Shown: positions 8,814 to 19,325, counted from the stretch's first letter. The stretch is 64,000 bases of DNA from Marinobacter santoriniensis NKSG1 (GCF_000347775.1 NZ_APAT01000015.1:558001-622000), one strand, 5' to 3'. Notes: a model not told the origin generated them from the sequence alone. Program-made: numbers and translations.

Positions 8814-10201
8814 TCAGTTCCCTGGCCGGCCGAAGGGTTGGGTACGGCATCCCGACGTCTGTCGGGGGAGCGTCGTTCCGGAACCACCGCCAGGAGCTGT
8901 TCAATGCTGTCCTGCAGCGGCGACCGTTCGTTGAGTCCCTGCTGCAGGAACTGACGCATATTGGGCATGTGCTGGATCGCAAAGTCGGTTTCAGGATCCG
9001 AGCCTTTGACATAGGCACCCACGCTGATCAGGTCGCGGGCCTGCTGGTAACGGGAATAGACCTGCTTGAAACGCTGGGCTCGGGAAAAGTGCTCGGTTTC
9101 GGTCACCTGCGGCATCACCCGACTGATCGAGGCCTCCACATCGATCGCTGGATAATGCCCCTCTTCGGCGAGCCGGCGGGACAACACAATGTGACCATCG
9201 AGTATTGCGCGCGCCGCGTCGGCAATGGGGTCCTGCTGATCGTCGCCTTCGGTAAGAACCGTGTAGAACGCCGTGATCGAGCCGCCGCCCGGACGACCAT
9301 TACCGGTTCGTTCCACCAACTGCGGCAACTTGGCGAACACCGAGGGTGGATAGCCTTTGGTGGCCGGCGGCTCACCGACTGCCAGAGCGATTTCCCGCTG
9401 CGCCTGGGCATAACGGGTCAGCGAATCCATCAGGAGCAGGACCCGCTTGCCCTGGTCCCGGTAATATTCAGCAATGCGGGTGGTCAGCATGGCGGCGCGG
9501 AGACGCATCAGGGGCGAGTCATCGGCCGGTGATGCCACCACCACCGAGCGGGACAGGCCCTCATCACCGAGAATATCCTCAATGAACTCCTTGACCTCGC
9601 GGCCCCGTTCACCGATCAGTCCGACGACCGTGATGTCGGCGTCGGTGAACCGGGTCATCATGCCGAGCAACATACTCTTACCGACACCACTACCGGCAAA
9701 CAGGCCCAGCCGCTGCCCCTGGCCGACGGTCATCAGGGCGTTGATCGCCCGAATGCCAACATCCATGGACTGCCGCACCGGTGCACGATTGAGGGGATTG
9801 ATGATCTCGCCCGAGAGAGGCACGCGGGCTTCCGCGTGCAGAGGACCTTTACCGTCCAGGGGCTCACCGCTGCCGTCCAGAACCCGACCGAGCATTTGCG
9901 GGCCGACCGGAACCCGACTGGCAGCCGAGAGTGGAATCACCCGGGCGCCGGGCTTCAGGCCATCAATGGCGGTAAGCGGCATCAGGTAGACCCTGTCATC
10001 CTCGAACCCGACCACTTCGGCCTCAACGCTTCCGGCACCCTGCCCCTGGATAACGCATCGGTCTCCGACCACCATCGGACAGCCGACGCATTCCAGCGTC
10101 AGGCCCACCATACGTGTCAGACGGCCGGACAACTCCGGCTCGGGCTCGGAACCGACAAACTCCTTCAGCCGGTCCAGTCGCTCAGCCAGGCGGGACGTCA
10201 T
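8810..10201 (-). CDS. fliI: Flagellum-specific ATP synthase FliI
   Basis: FliI is the hexameric ATPase of the flagellar export apparatus, related to the F1 beta subunit. The 463-residue product has Walker A AGSGVGKS (169-176), Walker [10 protein letters not shown] and the family sequence [20 protein letters not shown]. The start at 10201 ([12 protein letters not shown]) was preferred over an in-frame upstream codon at 10264 because GGAAGGTG lies just ahead and the longer form would overlap fliH by more than 80 nt. The overlap with fliH is 20 nt. Confidence 0.97.
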   Translation of the reverse strand: MTSRLAERLDRLKEFVGSEPEPELSGRLTRMVGLTLECVGCPMVVGDRCVIQGQGAGSVEAEVVGFEDDRVYLMPLTAIDGLKPGARVIPLSAASRVPVGPQMLGRVLDGSGEPLDGKGPLHAEARVPLSGEIINPLNRAPVRQSMDVGIRAINALMTVGQGQRLGLFAGSGVGKSMLLGMMTRFTDADITVVGLIGERGREVKEFIEDILGDEGLSRSVVVASPADDSPLMRLRAAMLTTRIAEYYRDQGKRVLLLMDSLTRYAQAQREIALAVGEPPATKGYPPSVFAKLPQLVERTGNGRPGGGSITAFYTVLTEGDDQQDPIADAARAILDGHIVLSRRLAEEGHYPAIDVEASISRVMPQVTETEHFSRAQRFKQVYSRYQQARDLISVGAYVKGSDPETDFAIQHMPNMRQFLQQGLNERSPLQDSIEQLLAVVPERRSPDRRRDAVPNPSAGQGTE

Positions 10202-11075
10202 TATCACCTTCCCCCTGCTCCTCGGCCGCCGGTTCATCCGGACCGGACCCGCCCGCCGGACCACTGAGTACGTCCCGGTGGAAGTCCGTCAGATCGCCCA
10301 TCAGCGAATCCAGCTCTTCCGCATCGACGGCCTCGCCCTCACCGAGTTGCTGGTCCAGCATGTCCTGCACCGCCCGCTGGAAGCGTTTCTCCACGGTAAA
10401 ATCCACGAGGCTGTGCCGGGTCTCGACCCGGCAGCCACCAGGCAGGACTGATTCATCCTCAACCACGGAAGCCGGCGAATCCAGACGACCAGCAACCTGT
10501 TCAACCAGTTCCGCATCGTCCGGGTGTATGTGAATGCGAACCGCATCGGCCGTGGATGGCAAGGAATCGAGTGCCCGCCGAACGACCTGTTGAATCTGCG
10601 AAGAATCGATGGACAGCTCGCGATATACCACGGCCCGGGCCAGTACTGTGGTCAGATTCACAAGGGCCGTCTCAATTTCATCTTCATGGCGTCGAATCGG
10701 GAGCAACAGTTCGGCCAGCAGATGTTCCAGACGATCCAGCTTGGCATCCACCTCTTTCCGGGTGTCTTCAAGCCCGGTGGAACGCCCCTCTTCGCGGCCC
10801 TCCGATAGACCGGTCTCGCGGCCTTCCGACCGACCCTGTTCGAACCCCTCGGCGTGCCCTTCCCGATAGCCCGTTTCACGCCCCTCCCGGAATCCGTCCT
10901 CCCGGGCGGCTTCACGAATCTCTTTGATGTCGGCAGCCGTCAGCGGTTTGACGTTCCGTTCTTCCTCTCGAGGAACCTCGTTGCCCTTTTCATCAAGCAG
11001 GGGCAATTCCCACCGTTCATAGGCGGTAAGCTTTTCCTTGGGAATACGGTGAAGGTCTTTCTGGGAGCCTTTCAT
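10182..11075 (-). CDS. fliH: Flagellar assembly protein FliH
   Basis: FliH forms a dimer that holds and inhibits FliI and links it to FliN at the C-ring. The 297-residue product is longer than the E. coli protein (about 230). It has the expected run of glycine-every-fourth-residue repeats ([15 protein letters not shown] and following, about residues 58-100), then a helical region and a C-terminal domain shared with V-type ATPase subunit E (about 130-260). The tail is acidic. It abuts fliG, sharing one base at 11075. Confidence 0.95.
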   Translation of the reverse strand: MKGSQKDLHRIPKEKLTAYERWELPLLDEKGNEVPREEERNVKPLTAADIKEIREAAREDGFREGRETGYREGHAEGFEQGRSEGRETGLSEGREEGRSTGLEDTRKEVDAKLDRLEHLLAELLLPIRRHEDEIETALVNLTTVLARAVVYRELSIDSSQIQQVVRRALDSLPSTADAVRIHIHPDDAELVEQVAGRLDSPASVVEDESVLPGGCRVETRHSLVDFTVEKRFQRAVQDMLDQQLGEGEAVDAEELDSLMGDLTDFHRDVLSGPAGGSGPDEPAAEEQGEGDNDVPPG

Positions 11076-12115
11076 TACATCATTTCTTCGCCGGCACCGC
11101 CGAGGGTGATTTCACCGGCTTCGGCCATACGGCGGGCAATGGTAATAATGTCTTTCTGGGCCGCTTCGACCTCACTGACACGGACCGGCCCTTTCGCCTC
11201 CAGATCGTCCTGAAGCAGTTCTGCCGCACGCTTGGACATGTTCTTGAAGATCTTCTCCTTGACGCTTTCATCGGAGCCCTTGAGCGCTACCACCAGCACC
11301 TCGGACGACACTTCCCGCAGCAGGGCCTGGATGCCCCGGTCGTCCACGTCCTTGAGGTTGTCGAAGACGAACATCAGATCCTCAATGGTGGACGCCAGAT
11401 CCGGATCCATGTCCTTGATCGAATCCATCAGGTTGCCTTCGATCGACCGATCCATAAAGTTCATGATGTCCGCCGCACGCTTGACCCCGCCAATCCGGCT
11501 TGTCTGGGCCGCCGAGCCACCGGAGAACTGTTTCTCCAGGATGTCGTTCAGTTCCTGCAACGCCTGGGGCTGGATGCTTTCGAGCGAGGCAACCCGCATC
11601 ATTACGTCCAGCCGAACCTTTTCGTCCAGAGTGCCAAGGATTTCTGCCGCCTGGTCGGGATCCAGATATGAGATAACGATGGCCTGGATCTGGGGATGTT
11701 CGTAGCGGATGATATCGCCAACCGCACGGGGCTCCATCCACTTGAGCGTATCCAGACCGGTGGTGTTCCCGCCAATCAGGATGCGGTCAATGAGGCTGGC
11801 CGCCTTGTCGTCACCCAGTGCCTGGGTCAGCATGGCGCGAATGTAGTCGTCGTTGCCGACGCCCAGCCCGGTCTGTCCGCCAACGGCATCGACAAACTGG
11901 TTCAGGACAAAGGTCACATCATCCTTGCTGACGTCCCTCATCTGGGCCATGGCCACGCCGACCCGCTGGACCTCTTTCGGCCCCATGTGTTTGAGCACTT
12001 CGGCAGCGTCCGCCTCACCCAGGGACATCAGCAGGATGGCTGCCTGTTCCACCCGGGGGATCTTGCGCTGTGGTTTGCTCGGGGCGTCGCCGCCCTGATT
12101 GGCTTGGTCAGTCAT
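11075..12115 (-). CDS. fliG: Flagellar motor switch protein FliG
   Basis: FliG is the C-ring protein that joins the MS-ring FliF and meets the stator through its C-terminal charged helix. The 346-residue product is of normal length. It has the N-terminal FliF-binding domain, the middle EHPQ motif (RYEHPQIQAIVISYL) and the C-terminal torque domain ending near GEITLGGAGEEMM. The start at 12115 (MTDQANQGG) was preferred to 12121 because GGGTGA lies at usable distance only from the former. The frame overlaps the fliF end by 8 nt. Confidence 0.96.
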   Translation of the reverse strand: MTDQANQGGDAPSKPQRKIPRVEQAAILLMSLGEADAAEVLKHMGPKEVQRVGVAMAQMRDVSKDDVTFVLNQFVDAVGGQTGLGVGNDDYIRAMLTQALGDDKAASLIDRILIGGNTTGLDTLKWMEPRAVGDIIRYEHPQIQAIVISYLDPDQAAEILGTLDEKVRLDVMMRVASLESIQPQALQELNDILEKQFSGGSAAQTSRIGGVKRAADIMNFMDRSIEGNLMDSIKDMDPDLASTIEDLMFVFDNLKDVDDRGIQALLREVSSEVLVVALKGSDESVKEKIFKNMSKRAAELLQDDLEAKGPVRVSEVEAAQKDIITIARRMAEAGEITLGGAGEEMM

Positions 12116-13841
12116 CCACATTCACCCATTGACGCATGACCTGGGCGACCCGGGCCGGGTCTTCCGCAATCAGGCCTTTCAATGCATTCAACTGCCTATC
12201 ATAGCTGTCGGTCGCGCCCGGCAAAAGAAGTTCATCGTCCGAAGTCATGGCCTGCCGGAGGGCGTCTCCGCCTTCGATGTTGTCCAGTTCGCCATAGCCG
12301 GATTCGTCTCCGCCCCCGCGCTCCCGGCGGCCGCCACCGGAAAGCGACTTCAGTGTCGGACGGAGCAGGCCGAGGACCAGCACCAGAATCACCAGCCCCG
12401 CCAGCACCTGCTTCATCAGATCCCAGAACCAGGGCTGCTGCCAGAAGGCCGGCGTCTCGACCTGGATGTCCTCTTCGGGTGCAAACGCTGTATTCATAAC
12501 AGTCACGCTGTCGCCCCGGGCCGCGGAATAGCCCACCGCGTCACGCACGAGCATATTCAGGCGCTGCAGTTCCTGTTCCGGCCAGGGCTGGTAGCTGACC
12601 GCCCCGGTGTCCGGATCCACCACTTTCATGTCATCCACTGCGAGAGCCACGGTGAGCCGTTTGATCCGACCCTGCTCCTGGCGATGATAGCTGACCGTAC
12701 GATCCATTTCGTAATTTCGGGTGGCCTCCTGACGCACATCCAGAGGCTGCTGCGCCTGTTGGCCCTGCTGATTCTGCTGACCCTGCTGGTTTTGTTGGCC
12801 GTTACCGGCATTGGCCTGCTGGGGCACTGTGGCATTGCCGGGAGGCTGATTGGAGAGCGCACCGGGGATGCCCTGGGGGCCGCTGCCGGGCGCCCGACGC
12901 TCGGTCAGTTCCCGTTCACTGCGAACGGCTTTCTGGTCCGGATTATAAAGCTCCTGAGCCTGCTCCCGGGATGAAAAATCCAGGTCCGCAGAGACTTCCG
13001 TACGAAAACGGCCGTCACCGACAATAGGACCGATCAGCGACGCCACCCGCTGGCTCAGACGCTCTTCCACCCTGTTGGTGTACTCATACTGGTCCTTCAT
13101 GCGAGCGGTGTTGCTGCCATCTTCCTTGCCAGTCAGCAGGTTGCCGTTCTGGTCAACCACCGTGACATTGTCCTTGTTCATCATGGGGATACTGCCGGCA
13201 ACCAGATTGACGATGGCATCAATCTGTTCCTGGCCCGGGCGACGCCCCCCGAATACCTCGAGGAAGACAGAGGCAGAGGGTTCCCGGGCATCCCGGATAA
13301 AGACCGAACGCTCGGGGATGGCAAGATGAACCCGGGCACCACGAACACCACGCATGGCACCAATCGTGCGGGCCAGCTCGCCCTCAAGGCCCCGGCGATA
13401 GCTGATGGTCTCCATGAACTGGGACGTACCCAGTCCCCGCTCCTGATCGAGCAACTCGTAGCCCATGGCCTTCTGGTCGGTGACTCCTTCGGCCGCCAGT
13501 TTCAAGCGGGCGTCGTAGACCTGATCCGACGGCACCAGCAGCGCGCCGCTACGGGGATCCATTTTGTAGTCAATCCCGTTGCTTTCGAGAATCGACGTCA
13601 CGTCCTGGGGATTGTAGGAAGAAAGATCGCCCACCACCGGCTGGTAATTGGGCTCCTGAGCCCAGAGAACAACAGCAACGCCCAGGGCAACACTGGCCGC
13701 AAGCCCCACCATCAAACCGATCTGGCGAAGCAGGTTGAGGCGGTTGAAGCCCATCATAAGATCACTGCGGCTCTCCGGCGAATCCTCCTCGCGGGATGCG
13801 GGCACATTGGTCTGGGCGGTTTCTGCAGGTACGCTGGCCAT
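12108..13841 (-). CDS. fliF: Flagellar MS-ring protein FliF
   Basis: FliF builds the MS-ring, the base on which the rotor and export gate assemble. The 577-residue product has an N-terminal transmembrane helix (about 38-62), the periplasmic ring-building domains (about 65-270) and a second transmembrane helix (about 465-485). The cytoplasmic C-terminal tail that binds FliG ends AQVMRQWVNVDD. A Gln/Asn/Gly-rich low-complexity stretch (about 338-370) occupies the variable loop. It lies 15 nt after fliE. Confidence 0.97.
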   Translation of the reverse strand: MASVPAETAQTNVPASREEDSPESRSDLMMGFNRLNLLRQIGLMVGLAASVALGVAVVLWAQEPNYQPVVGDLSSYNPQDVTSILESNGIDYKMDPRSGALLVPSDQVYDARLKLAAEGVTDQKAMGYELLDQERGLGTSQFMETISYRRGLEGELARTIGAMRGVRGARVHLAIPERSVFIRDAREPSASVFLEVFGGRRPGQEQIDAIVNLVAGSIPMMNKDNVTVVDQNGNLLTGKEDGSNTARMKDQYEYTNRVEERLSQRVASLIGPIVGDGRFRTEVSADLDFSSREQAQELYNPDQKAVRSERELTERRAPGSGPQGIPGALSNQPPGNATVPQQANAGNGQQNQQGQQNQQGQQAQQPLDVRQEATRNYEMDRTVSYHRQEQGRIKRLTVALAVDDMKVVDPDTGAVSYQPWPEQELQRLNMLVRDAVGYSAARGDSVTVMNTAFAPEEDIQVETPAFWQQPWFWDLMKQVLAGLVILVLVLGLLRPTLKSLSGGGRRERGGGDESGYGELDNIEGGDALRQAMTSDDELLLPGATDSYDRQLNALKGLIAEDPARVAQVMRQWVNVDD

Positions 13842-13856
13842 GTCTGTGCTCCGTTA

Positions 13857-14225
13857 TCAGATCGGCATGTTCATGATGTCTTCGTACGCTTTGACCACCC
13901 GGTTGCGCACCTGTGTCAAGGCCTCAAAGGAAACCGAGGACTTCTGCGAGGCAATCATGACTCGCGTGATATCGACGTTGGGGTCACCCATTTCATAGGC
14001 CGAGCGAAGTTCACTGGCGTTCTGCTGCAGCTCATTGACGTTGTTGACTGCATTGCCAAGCATATCGCTGAAACTCGGAACCTCACCGGTTTCGTCCACC
14101 TGGCGCGGACGATCAATACGACCGCGCACCGACTGATCCATCTCAACCCGCTGGTTCTGCATCATCTGAGAACGCAGGTTTCGAATTTCAGACAGAACGT
14201 TGTTGATGTCGGCACGTTGAACCAT
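13857..14225 (-). CDS. fliE: Flagellar hook-basal body protein FliE
   Basis: FliE links the MS-ring to the rod. The 122-residue product carries the conserved C-terminal block with [20 protein letters not shown] and ends EDIMNMPI, as in other FliE proteins. It is the first gene of the fliE-F-G-H-I-J unit. A sigma-54 promoter lies 66 nt upstream of the ATG, so this gene probably opens a class of operon activated by FlrC and/or FleQ. Confidence 0.96.
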   Translation of the reverse strand: MVQRADINNVLSEIRNLRSQMMQNQRVEMDQSVRGRIDRPRQVDETGEVPSFSDMLGNAVNNVNELQQNASELRSAYEMGDPNVDITRVMIASQKSSVSFEALTQVRNRVVKAYEDIMNMPI

Positions 14226-14290
14226 AACTCTCTCCCGGCCCCGTTGTGTGGGTAACGCCGTTTCCTTTATCGGACAATTACCAGACGGAA

Positions 14291-14306
14291 AGCAATGACC
14301 AGGCCA
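14291..14306 (-). promoter_or_regulatory. Sigma-54 promoter of the fliE operon
   Basis: Read on the minus strand: TGGCCTGGTCATTGCT, fitting TGGCACG-N4-TTGCW with two mismatches, both inside the -24 half, and correct spacing. It lies 66 nt ahead of fliE in the 250-nt flrC-fliE gap, upstream in transcription order of no other gene. Confidence 0.78.
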
Positions 14307-14426
14307 GATTAGAATTTCACTTTATTTTCATGAAGTTAAAACAACGAAAAGGCCCTGAACATGAAGCCGTGACGGAGTTTTGACAGGCGTCGGCCATGGT
14401 CCGGGCCCGCGCAGGCAGGAGAAGAT

Positions 14427-14452
14427 AAAAAAATGGCACCCGAGAGGGTGCC
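14427..14452 (-). terminator. Rho-independent terminator after flrC
   Basis: A 7-bp stem GGCACCC/GGGTGCC with loop GAGA spans 14435-14452. On the minus strand it is followed by A then seven T (14427-14433). It lies 24 nt past the flrC stop and separates flrBC from the fliE unit. Confidence 0.85.
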
Positions 14453-14475
14453 AACAAGGAGTGTGTTGGAGACTG

Positions 14476-15927
14476 TCAGGCCGTAGCCAGCTCGCCATCC
14501 AGATCGATCCCGGCATCGCGCATTTGAGCCAGCTTGTATCGAAGGGTCCGTGGGCTGATGCCCAGCTGCTCGGCCGCGCGATTACGACGTCCACGCTCTT
14601 TCTTCAACGTCTGGATAATGATACGGAATTCCTGCTGTCGCAGATCATCCCCCAGGGACCCGGCGGCGAAATCCGCGTCACTATCGGCATCGATCGTCTC
14701 CGCAGGGGCCTCAAGCGGGTCTCCAACAGGCGCTGTCCCGGAAGACGGATAGTCAGACATGGCTGCCGGACTGGCGCTCAAATCCGGCCTGCCGGTAATC
14801 CCAAGTTCCAGACAGAGGTCCCCGGCGTGAATGACATTGCCCTGATGCAGAACCAGCGCCCGCTGGATGGCGTTATCCAGCTCCCTTACATTCCCGGGCC
14901 AGCGATGACGGGTCAGCGCATCACGGGCATCGGCCGCAAAGCTGATACCGGTCAGCTTCATTTTCTGACAGTGCTTGCGCAACAGCGAATTGGCCAGCGG
15001 CATTACGTCCAGCGGACGCTCCCGCAACGGTTGCCAGTGCATCGGGAAAACGGTCAGCCGGTAATAGAGGTCCTCGCGAAATTTGCCTTCCCGAACGTAA
15101 TCCGCAAGATCCCGGTTGGTGGTGGCAATCACCCGGACATCCAGGGAAATGGTCTTGCGCCCACCGACGCGCTCCACTTCCCGCTCCTGCAGGACCCGCA
15201 GCAGCTTGGACTGCAACCCCAGATCCATTTCAGAGATTTCGTCGAGCAGGATCGTACCGCCGTTAGCCTGCTCGAATTTGCCCGGGGACGAGGCGACCGC
15301 ACCCGTAAAGGCGCCCTTCTCGTGGCCAAACAGGATGGCCTCCAACATGTTTTCAGGAATCGCTGCGCAATTAATCGCAACAAACGGCTGCCCGGCGCGG
15401 GGTGACTGCTGGTGAATGTAACGGGCCAGCACTTCCTTACCGGTGCCGCTTTCCCCGGAAATCATGACCGTCGATTCGGACTGGGCCACCTTCGTTGCCA
15501 ACTGGAACATACGCTTGCTGACAGGATCCTCCGCCACCGGCTCATCGCCGGCTTTCTGCCGCTGGCCCCCGACAACCCGGGTCACGGCCTCCACGAGAAC
15601 CTGTGGCTCAAACGGCTTGACCAGATAATCGATTGCACCCGACTGCATGGCGGATACCGCATGGCTGATCTGGCCATAGGCGGTAATCAGCATCATCGGA
15701 AGTCCGGGATACAGCCTCTGCACCTCCCGAAGCAACTCGTGGCCGGACAGACCAGGCATATTTACATCACTGACGACCATGTCGACCGGCGATTCGGCAA
15801 GCCGGGCCAGAGCCTCTTCGGCGTTTGCCGCTTCGCGAACCCGGAAGCGCGCCAGCTCAAGGGTGGTTACCAGCGCCTCACGCAAGTCATGGTCGTCTTC
15901 AACAATCAGAATCTGGGCCTTCGCCAT
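14476..15927 (-). CDS. flrC: Sigma-54-dependent flagellar response regulator FlrC/FleR
   Basis: An NtrC-type activator of 483 residues. Its receiver domain has phospho-acceptor Asp54 (VVSDVNMPG) and Lys104 (LVKPFEP). The AAA+ domain has Walker A GESGTGKE (158-165) and the sigma-54 contact loop GAFTGA (205-210). A Fis-type HTH lies at the C-terminus (about 440-475). In Vibrio (FlrC) and Pseudomonas (FleR) it turns on the middle flagellar genes such as fliE and fliK. It lies 18 nt after its kinase gene flrB and is followed by a strong terminator. Confidence 0.95.
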   Translation of the reverse strand: MAKAQILIVEDDHDLREALVTTLELARFRVREAANAEEALARLAESPVDMVVSDVNMPGLSGHELLREVQRLYPGLPMMLITAYGQISHAVSAMQSGAIDYLVKPFEPQVLVEAVTRVVGGQRQKAGDEPVAEDPVSKRMFQLATKVAQSESTVMISGESGTGKEVLARYIHQQSPRAGQPFVAINCAAIPENMLEAILFGHEKGAFTGAVASSPGKFEQANGGTILLDEISEMDLGLQSKLLRVLQEREVERVGGRKTISLDVRVIATTNRDLADYVREGKFREDLYYRLTVFPMHWQPLRERPLDVMPLANSLLRKHCQKMKLTGISFAADARDALTRHRWPGNVRELDNAIQRALVLHQGNVIHAGDLCLELGITGRPDLSASPAAMSDYPSSGTAPVGDPLEAPAETIDADSDADFAAGSLGDDLRQQEFRIIIQTLKKERGRRNRAAEQLGISPRTLRYKLAQMRDAGIDLDGELATA

Positions 15928-15945
15928 GGTCGCCTCCGATCAGTC

Positions 15946-17178
15946 CTAATTCTTCAACAGTGGCAGGCACAGTGTCGCAACCGCGCCGCCCTCTTTGCCC
16001 GGAGCAATGGAAAACCGCCCCTGATGCGCCTTCGTCACTGCCTGGACAACAGCCAGCCCCAGCCCCGTACCATGGGATTTGGTGGTGTAGAAAGCCTCCA
16101 TCAAACGCTCCGCGTCAGCCTCATCAAAGCCCGGACCGTTATCTGCAACACGAATGCTCAACTCACGACCGATCGACGCCAGTTCAACATCCACTCGTGT
16201 GGCGCCCGCTTCCAGACTGTTGTTGATGAGATTGGTACACGCACCCACCAGCGCATCGCGGTTGCACATCAGACGGGGCTCTCCCCCGAGTCGATCGTCC
16301 AGAGACACGGAGACGCCCGTGGCTGTGCGCAGGGATTCCATAGCTGACCTGAGCGCGGTGACGAGCGTTGCTGCAGAGAGCTCTTCGGCCAACCGGGTTT
16401 CGCCCCGGGCGAAAATCAGCATGTCACGCACCTGCTGCTCCAGGTGAGTCAACCGGGACATCAGACGCGACGCACAGCGCTGCCGCATCTCTTCATCCAG
16501 TTCCTGTTCACTCAGATGGCCTCCGTAGAGGATCGCCGCAGACAGCGGTGTCCGGATCTGGTGTGCCAGCGACGCGACCATCTTGCCCATCGCGGACAAA
16601 CGCTGGGCGTGCGCAAGCTGGGACTGCAACTGCCGGGTTTCGGTCAGGTCGGTGAGCAGAATCAGCTGCCCGGGCTGATTCTCCATGGTCCGGATCTCGA
16701 TACTGACGCGCCGGCCATCTTTCAATGACACCTCATGGCCATCATCCCGTCTCGGTGCAAAGCAACGCTGAATGACATCGACCCAGCGCTCCCCCTCCAG
16801 AGGCTCACCCAGCAGCGACACGGCCGCCGGATTGGTCTGGCTGACCACGCCCTGGCTGTCCAGCACCACCACGCCTGCGGGCAGAGCTGTCAACAACGTG
16901 GAAAGCCTGTCTGCCAGGCGCTCCTTCTCTTCCAGCTCCTGTTGCCGCTGAAGAGATTCCTGGGTCAACTCACCGGACAACTGATTCACGCGTGACTCAA
17001 GCGTGCGGTAGGAATCGGTAATCTGCTGGGACATCCGGTTGAACAGCTTGAGTGCGGAGTCCACCGCCTCATCGCCCTGCTCGGGAAACAGGGCCGTGAC
17101 CTTGTCATTCACGTCAGCTGCGGCATTGCCATGCGAATCCCGGATATCGGATTCCAGTGCAAATTGGGAATGATTCAT
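15946..17178 (-). CDS. flrB: Soluble flagellar sensor kinase FlrB/FleS
   Basis: The 410-residue protein has no transmembrane segment, so it senses an internal cue. It has a coiled-coil N-terminus (about 45-95), a PAS domain (about 96-185), a HisKA domain with phospho-acceptor His206 (SLAHQIRTPLS), and a GHKL ATPase with N-box around residues 316-320, DNGPGF (346-351) and GTGLGLAV. It is the cognate kinase of FlrC. A sigma-54 promoter precedes it, consistent with activation by FleQ/FlrA. Confidence 0.95.
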   Translation of the reverse strand: MNHSQFALESDIRDSHGNAAADVNDKVTALFPEQGDEAVDSALKLFNRMSQQITDSYRTLESRVNQLSGELTQESLQRQQELEEKERLADRLSTLLTALPAGVVVLDSQGVVSQTNPAAVSLLGEPLEGERWVDVIQRCFAPRRDDGHEVSLKDGRRVSIEIRTMENQPGQLILLTDLTETRQLQSQLAHAQRLSAMGKMVASLAHQIRTPLSAAILYGGHLSEQELDEEMRQRCASRLMSRLTHLEQQVRDMLIFARGETRLAEELSAATLVTALRSAMESLRTATGVSVSLDDRLGGEPRLMCNRDALVGACTNLINNSLEAGATRVDVELASIGRELSIRVADNGPGFDEADAERLMEAFYTTKSHGTGLGLAVVQAVTKAHQGRFSIAPGKEGGAVATLCLPLLKN

Positions 17179-17246
17179 ACGCTCGCTCTCCTGACCCGCC
17201 CCAATCGTGGACGTTGTCTTCGGATTTATTCGTTAGCGAGCACTAA

Positions 17247-17262
17247 AGCCAGCTTCGTGCCA
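17247..17262 (-). promoter_or_regulatory. Sigma-54 promoter of flrBC
   Basis: The minus strand reads TGGCACGAAGCTGGCT. The -24 half is perfect (TGGCACG) and the -12 half has one mismatch (TGGCT for TTGCW). It lies 69 nt upstream of the flrB ATG. FleQ, encoded just upstream, is the expected activator. Confidence 0.85.
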
Positions 17263-17400
17263 GGTTTTATTTTTCTTTATATTTCAATGGGTAGGAAGTT
17301 AAAAAAAGAAGGGGTTGACGGTATTTCGTCGCTTTTCGAGGGGCGCGGCGCCCAGGGTAACGAACCTTTGACGCCTTTGTCCGGAGAACCTGAGGAGCCG

Positions 17401-18849
17401 TCAGGACTCCTCGGTTTCCTCCCGAAGACCGTACTTGCGAACCTTCTCAACCAGAGTGGTGCGCCTGATCCGCAGCTTCTCTGCGGCGCGGGCAACCACC
17501 CCGCCAGCTTCGTCCAACGCCTGCTGTATCAACTGTTTTTCCAGGTTGGCAAGATAATCCTTGAGGTCGATGCCGTTTACCGGCAGAAGGGCCGGCGCAT
17601 CGAGCCCGACCAACCCGGGTATACCAGACGGCATACCGGAATCCTCTACCGGCCGATTTTCATCGTAATCGTCCACGTATCGGAACTTCTTGGGCAATTC
17701 CTGAACGCCGATGACGGCATACGGATGCATGATGGCCAGACGCTCGACGAGGTTGGCCAGCTCGCGAACGTTTCCCGGCCAGTCATGCCGACAGAGGCTC
17801 ATGATTGCCGCAGAGTTCAGGCGCAGGGAGCCCCGCTTCTCCTTCTCCATGCGAGAGATCAGTTCGTTGATCAACAGCGGAATATCCTCCACCCGCTCAC
17901 GGAGTGACGGCATTTCAATCGGAAACACATTCAGGCGGTAGTAGAGATCCTCCCGGAAATGCCCGGCCTCGATCATGTCTTCGAGATTCTTGTGCGTGGC
18001 CGCAATGACCCTGACGTCGGCACTCTGGGTACGATTGCTGCCCACGCGCTCAAATGTCCGCTCCTGCAGCACCCGAAGAATCTTGACCTGCATGTTCAGC
18101 GGCATATCACCGATTTCATCAAGGAACAGTGTCCCGCCCTCGGCCATTTCGAACCGACCGACGCGGGCCGTGATGGCGCCGGTGAACGCCCCCTTCTCAT
18201 GGCCGAACAGTTCGCTTTCCAGCAACTCTGCCGGGATGGCACCGCAGTTAACCGGGACGAACGGCCTGTCACGACGGGACGAATGGTAGTGCAGGTTGCG
18301 GGCGACCACCTCCTTCCCGGTGCCGGACTCACCGGTAATCAGAACACTGACATCTTTGTCGGCCACCTGCTCCATCAGCTGACGAACCTGCTGCACCTTG
18401 CGGCTGGTTCCCACCAGACTCCGGAACAGCTGGACACCTCGCTGCTGGCCGCGGTCACGGCTACGATCAAACTGGTCCCGATAGATCTGTGCGCGATAGA
18501 GCGAGTCGACAAACTTGGTGTAATTCAGCGGCCATTCCAGCCGGGCAATGATTCGGCTGGCCTGATCGGCGGATAGCTCGGAGATGTCCGGATCACCCAC
18601 CATCAGTACCGGCACACCCTCAACCTGACTGCACAGATTGGCGATGTGGCGAATACCCTCAGGCTCTTCGCCGTTAACGATGGCCACCGCGACGTCGGCA
18701 AGCGCCTCGGCATCATCTGCAGCAAAGAGCTCCCGGGCGTCTTCGCCTGAGAAAATCTCCTCCTCACCGATGAACTCAAGAATGGTGACCATATCGCGCC
18801 GTCTTGAGTCGTCCGCACTCAATACCAGCACTTTGTTATTTTTGGACAT
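17401..18849 (-). CDS. fleQ: Flagellar master regulator FleQ/FlrA
   Basis: FleQ is the top sigma-54 activator of polar flagellar genes and a c-di-GMP receptor. The 482-residue product has a degenerate receiver domain: where a phospho-aspartate would sit the sequence is [10 protein letters not shown], so it is not controlled by phosphorylation there. It then has the FleQ c-di-GMP motif LFRSLVG (141-147), Walker A GESGTGKE (173-180), the sigma-54 loop GAFTGA (220-225) and a C-terminal Fis-type HTH. The 222-nt gap to flrB holds the flrBC promoter and no gene. Confidence 0.96.
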   Translation of the reverse strand: MSKNNKVLVLSADDSRRRDMVTILEFIGEEEIFSGEDARELFAADDAEALADVAVAIVNGEEPEGIRHIANLCSQVEGVPVLMVGDPDISELSADQASRIIARLEWPLNYTKFVDSLYRAQIYRDQFDRSRDRGQQRGVQLFRSLVGTSRKVQQVRQLMEQVADKDVSVLITGESGTGKEVVARNLHYHSSRRDRPFVPVNCGAIPAELLESELFGHEKGAFTGAITARVGRFEMAEGGTLFLDEIGDMPLNMQVKILRVLQERTFERVGSNRTQSADVRVIAATHKNLEDMIEAGHFREDLYYRLNVFPIEMPSLRERVEDIPLLINELISRMEKEKRGSLRLNSAAIMSLCRHDWPGNVRELANLVERLAIMHPYAVIGVQELPKKFRYVDDYDENRPVEDSGMPSGIPGLVGLDAPALLPVNGIDLKDYLANLEKQLIQQALDEAGGVVARAAEKLRIRRTTLVEKVRKYGLREETEES

Positions 18850-18919
18850 TCACGGAAATCTCTTTGGGGATTTGTGCGGTATTTAAGACTGTCAGGCTTC
18901 GCGAGTCAATTTTATGACG

Positions 18920-19249
18920 CTATTTGGGGCGATCAGACGAAACATTCTGATAGGCACGGGCCGCACTGCGGTTTCGGGTAACGTCGCGGAGCTCGGATTC
19001 CGCTCTGGAACGCGCCCGGGTGGCACTTTCATTCGCCGCGTCAACAAACTGTTGCAACTCCTCCAACCGCTGTCTGACCGGCTCTGCTTCGATTTCACCG
19101 GCCTCCAGGGCGGCCATCAGAGGTTCCACTGTCGGCTTGACGGAGGCATTCAGTCGGGCCAATTCCTCCCAGTCTTCCCGGGCCAACGCCGTGCCAAGGT
19201 CAGCCAGAAGCTGATCGAGATGTTCGAAGTGAGTGGGGGAATCGGCCAT
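18920..19249 (-). CDS. FliT/FleP-like flagellar protein
   Basis: A 109-residue, mostly helical, acidic protein with no catalytic motif. In Pseudomonas the small gene directly ahead of fleQ is fleP, a FliT-like gene that follows fliD and fliS. Size, composition and position here fit that role, an export chaperone that in enterics binds FliD. Sequence identity cannot be judged by eye, so the assignment is mainly positional. Unlike in Pseudomonas, fliD and fliS are not next to it; a DUF1329 gene lies upstream. Confidence 0.7.
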   Translation of the reverse strand: MADSPTHFEHLDQLLADLGTALAREDWEELARLNASVKPTVEPLMAALEAGEIEAEPVRQRLEELQQFVDAANESATRARSRAESELRDVTRNRSAARAYQNVSSDRPK

Positions 19250-19325
19250 GCCACAATCTCCTTGATTCAGTCATCAGGAATGATGGCAGGCCGGGGCGGG
19301 AGGTACAAGCGCCCCGGCCCCGGCC

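Noticed and set aside
17340-17356. GC-rich hairpin GGGCGC/GCGCCC after fleQ as a terminator
   Set aside because: The T-tract on the minus strand lies about 40 nt further on, too far for a factor-independent terminator.
19289-19319. Hairpin GGCCGGGGCG/CGCCCCGGCC after the DUF1329 gene as a terminator
   Set aside because: The stem is strong but no U-tract follows on the minus strand, so I did not list it as a terminator.
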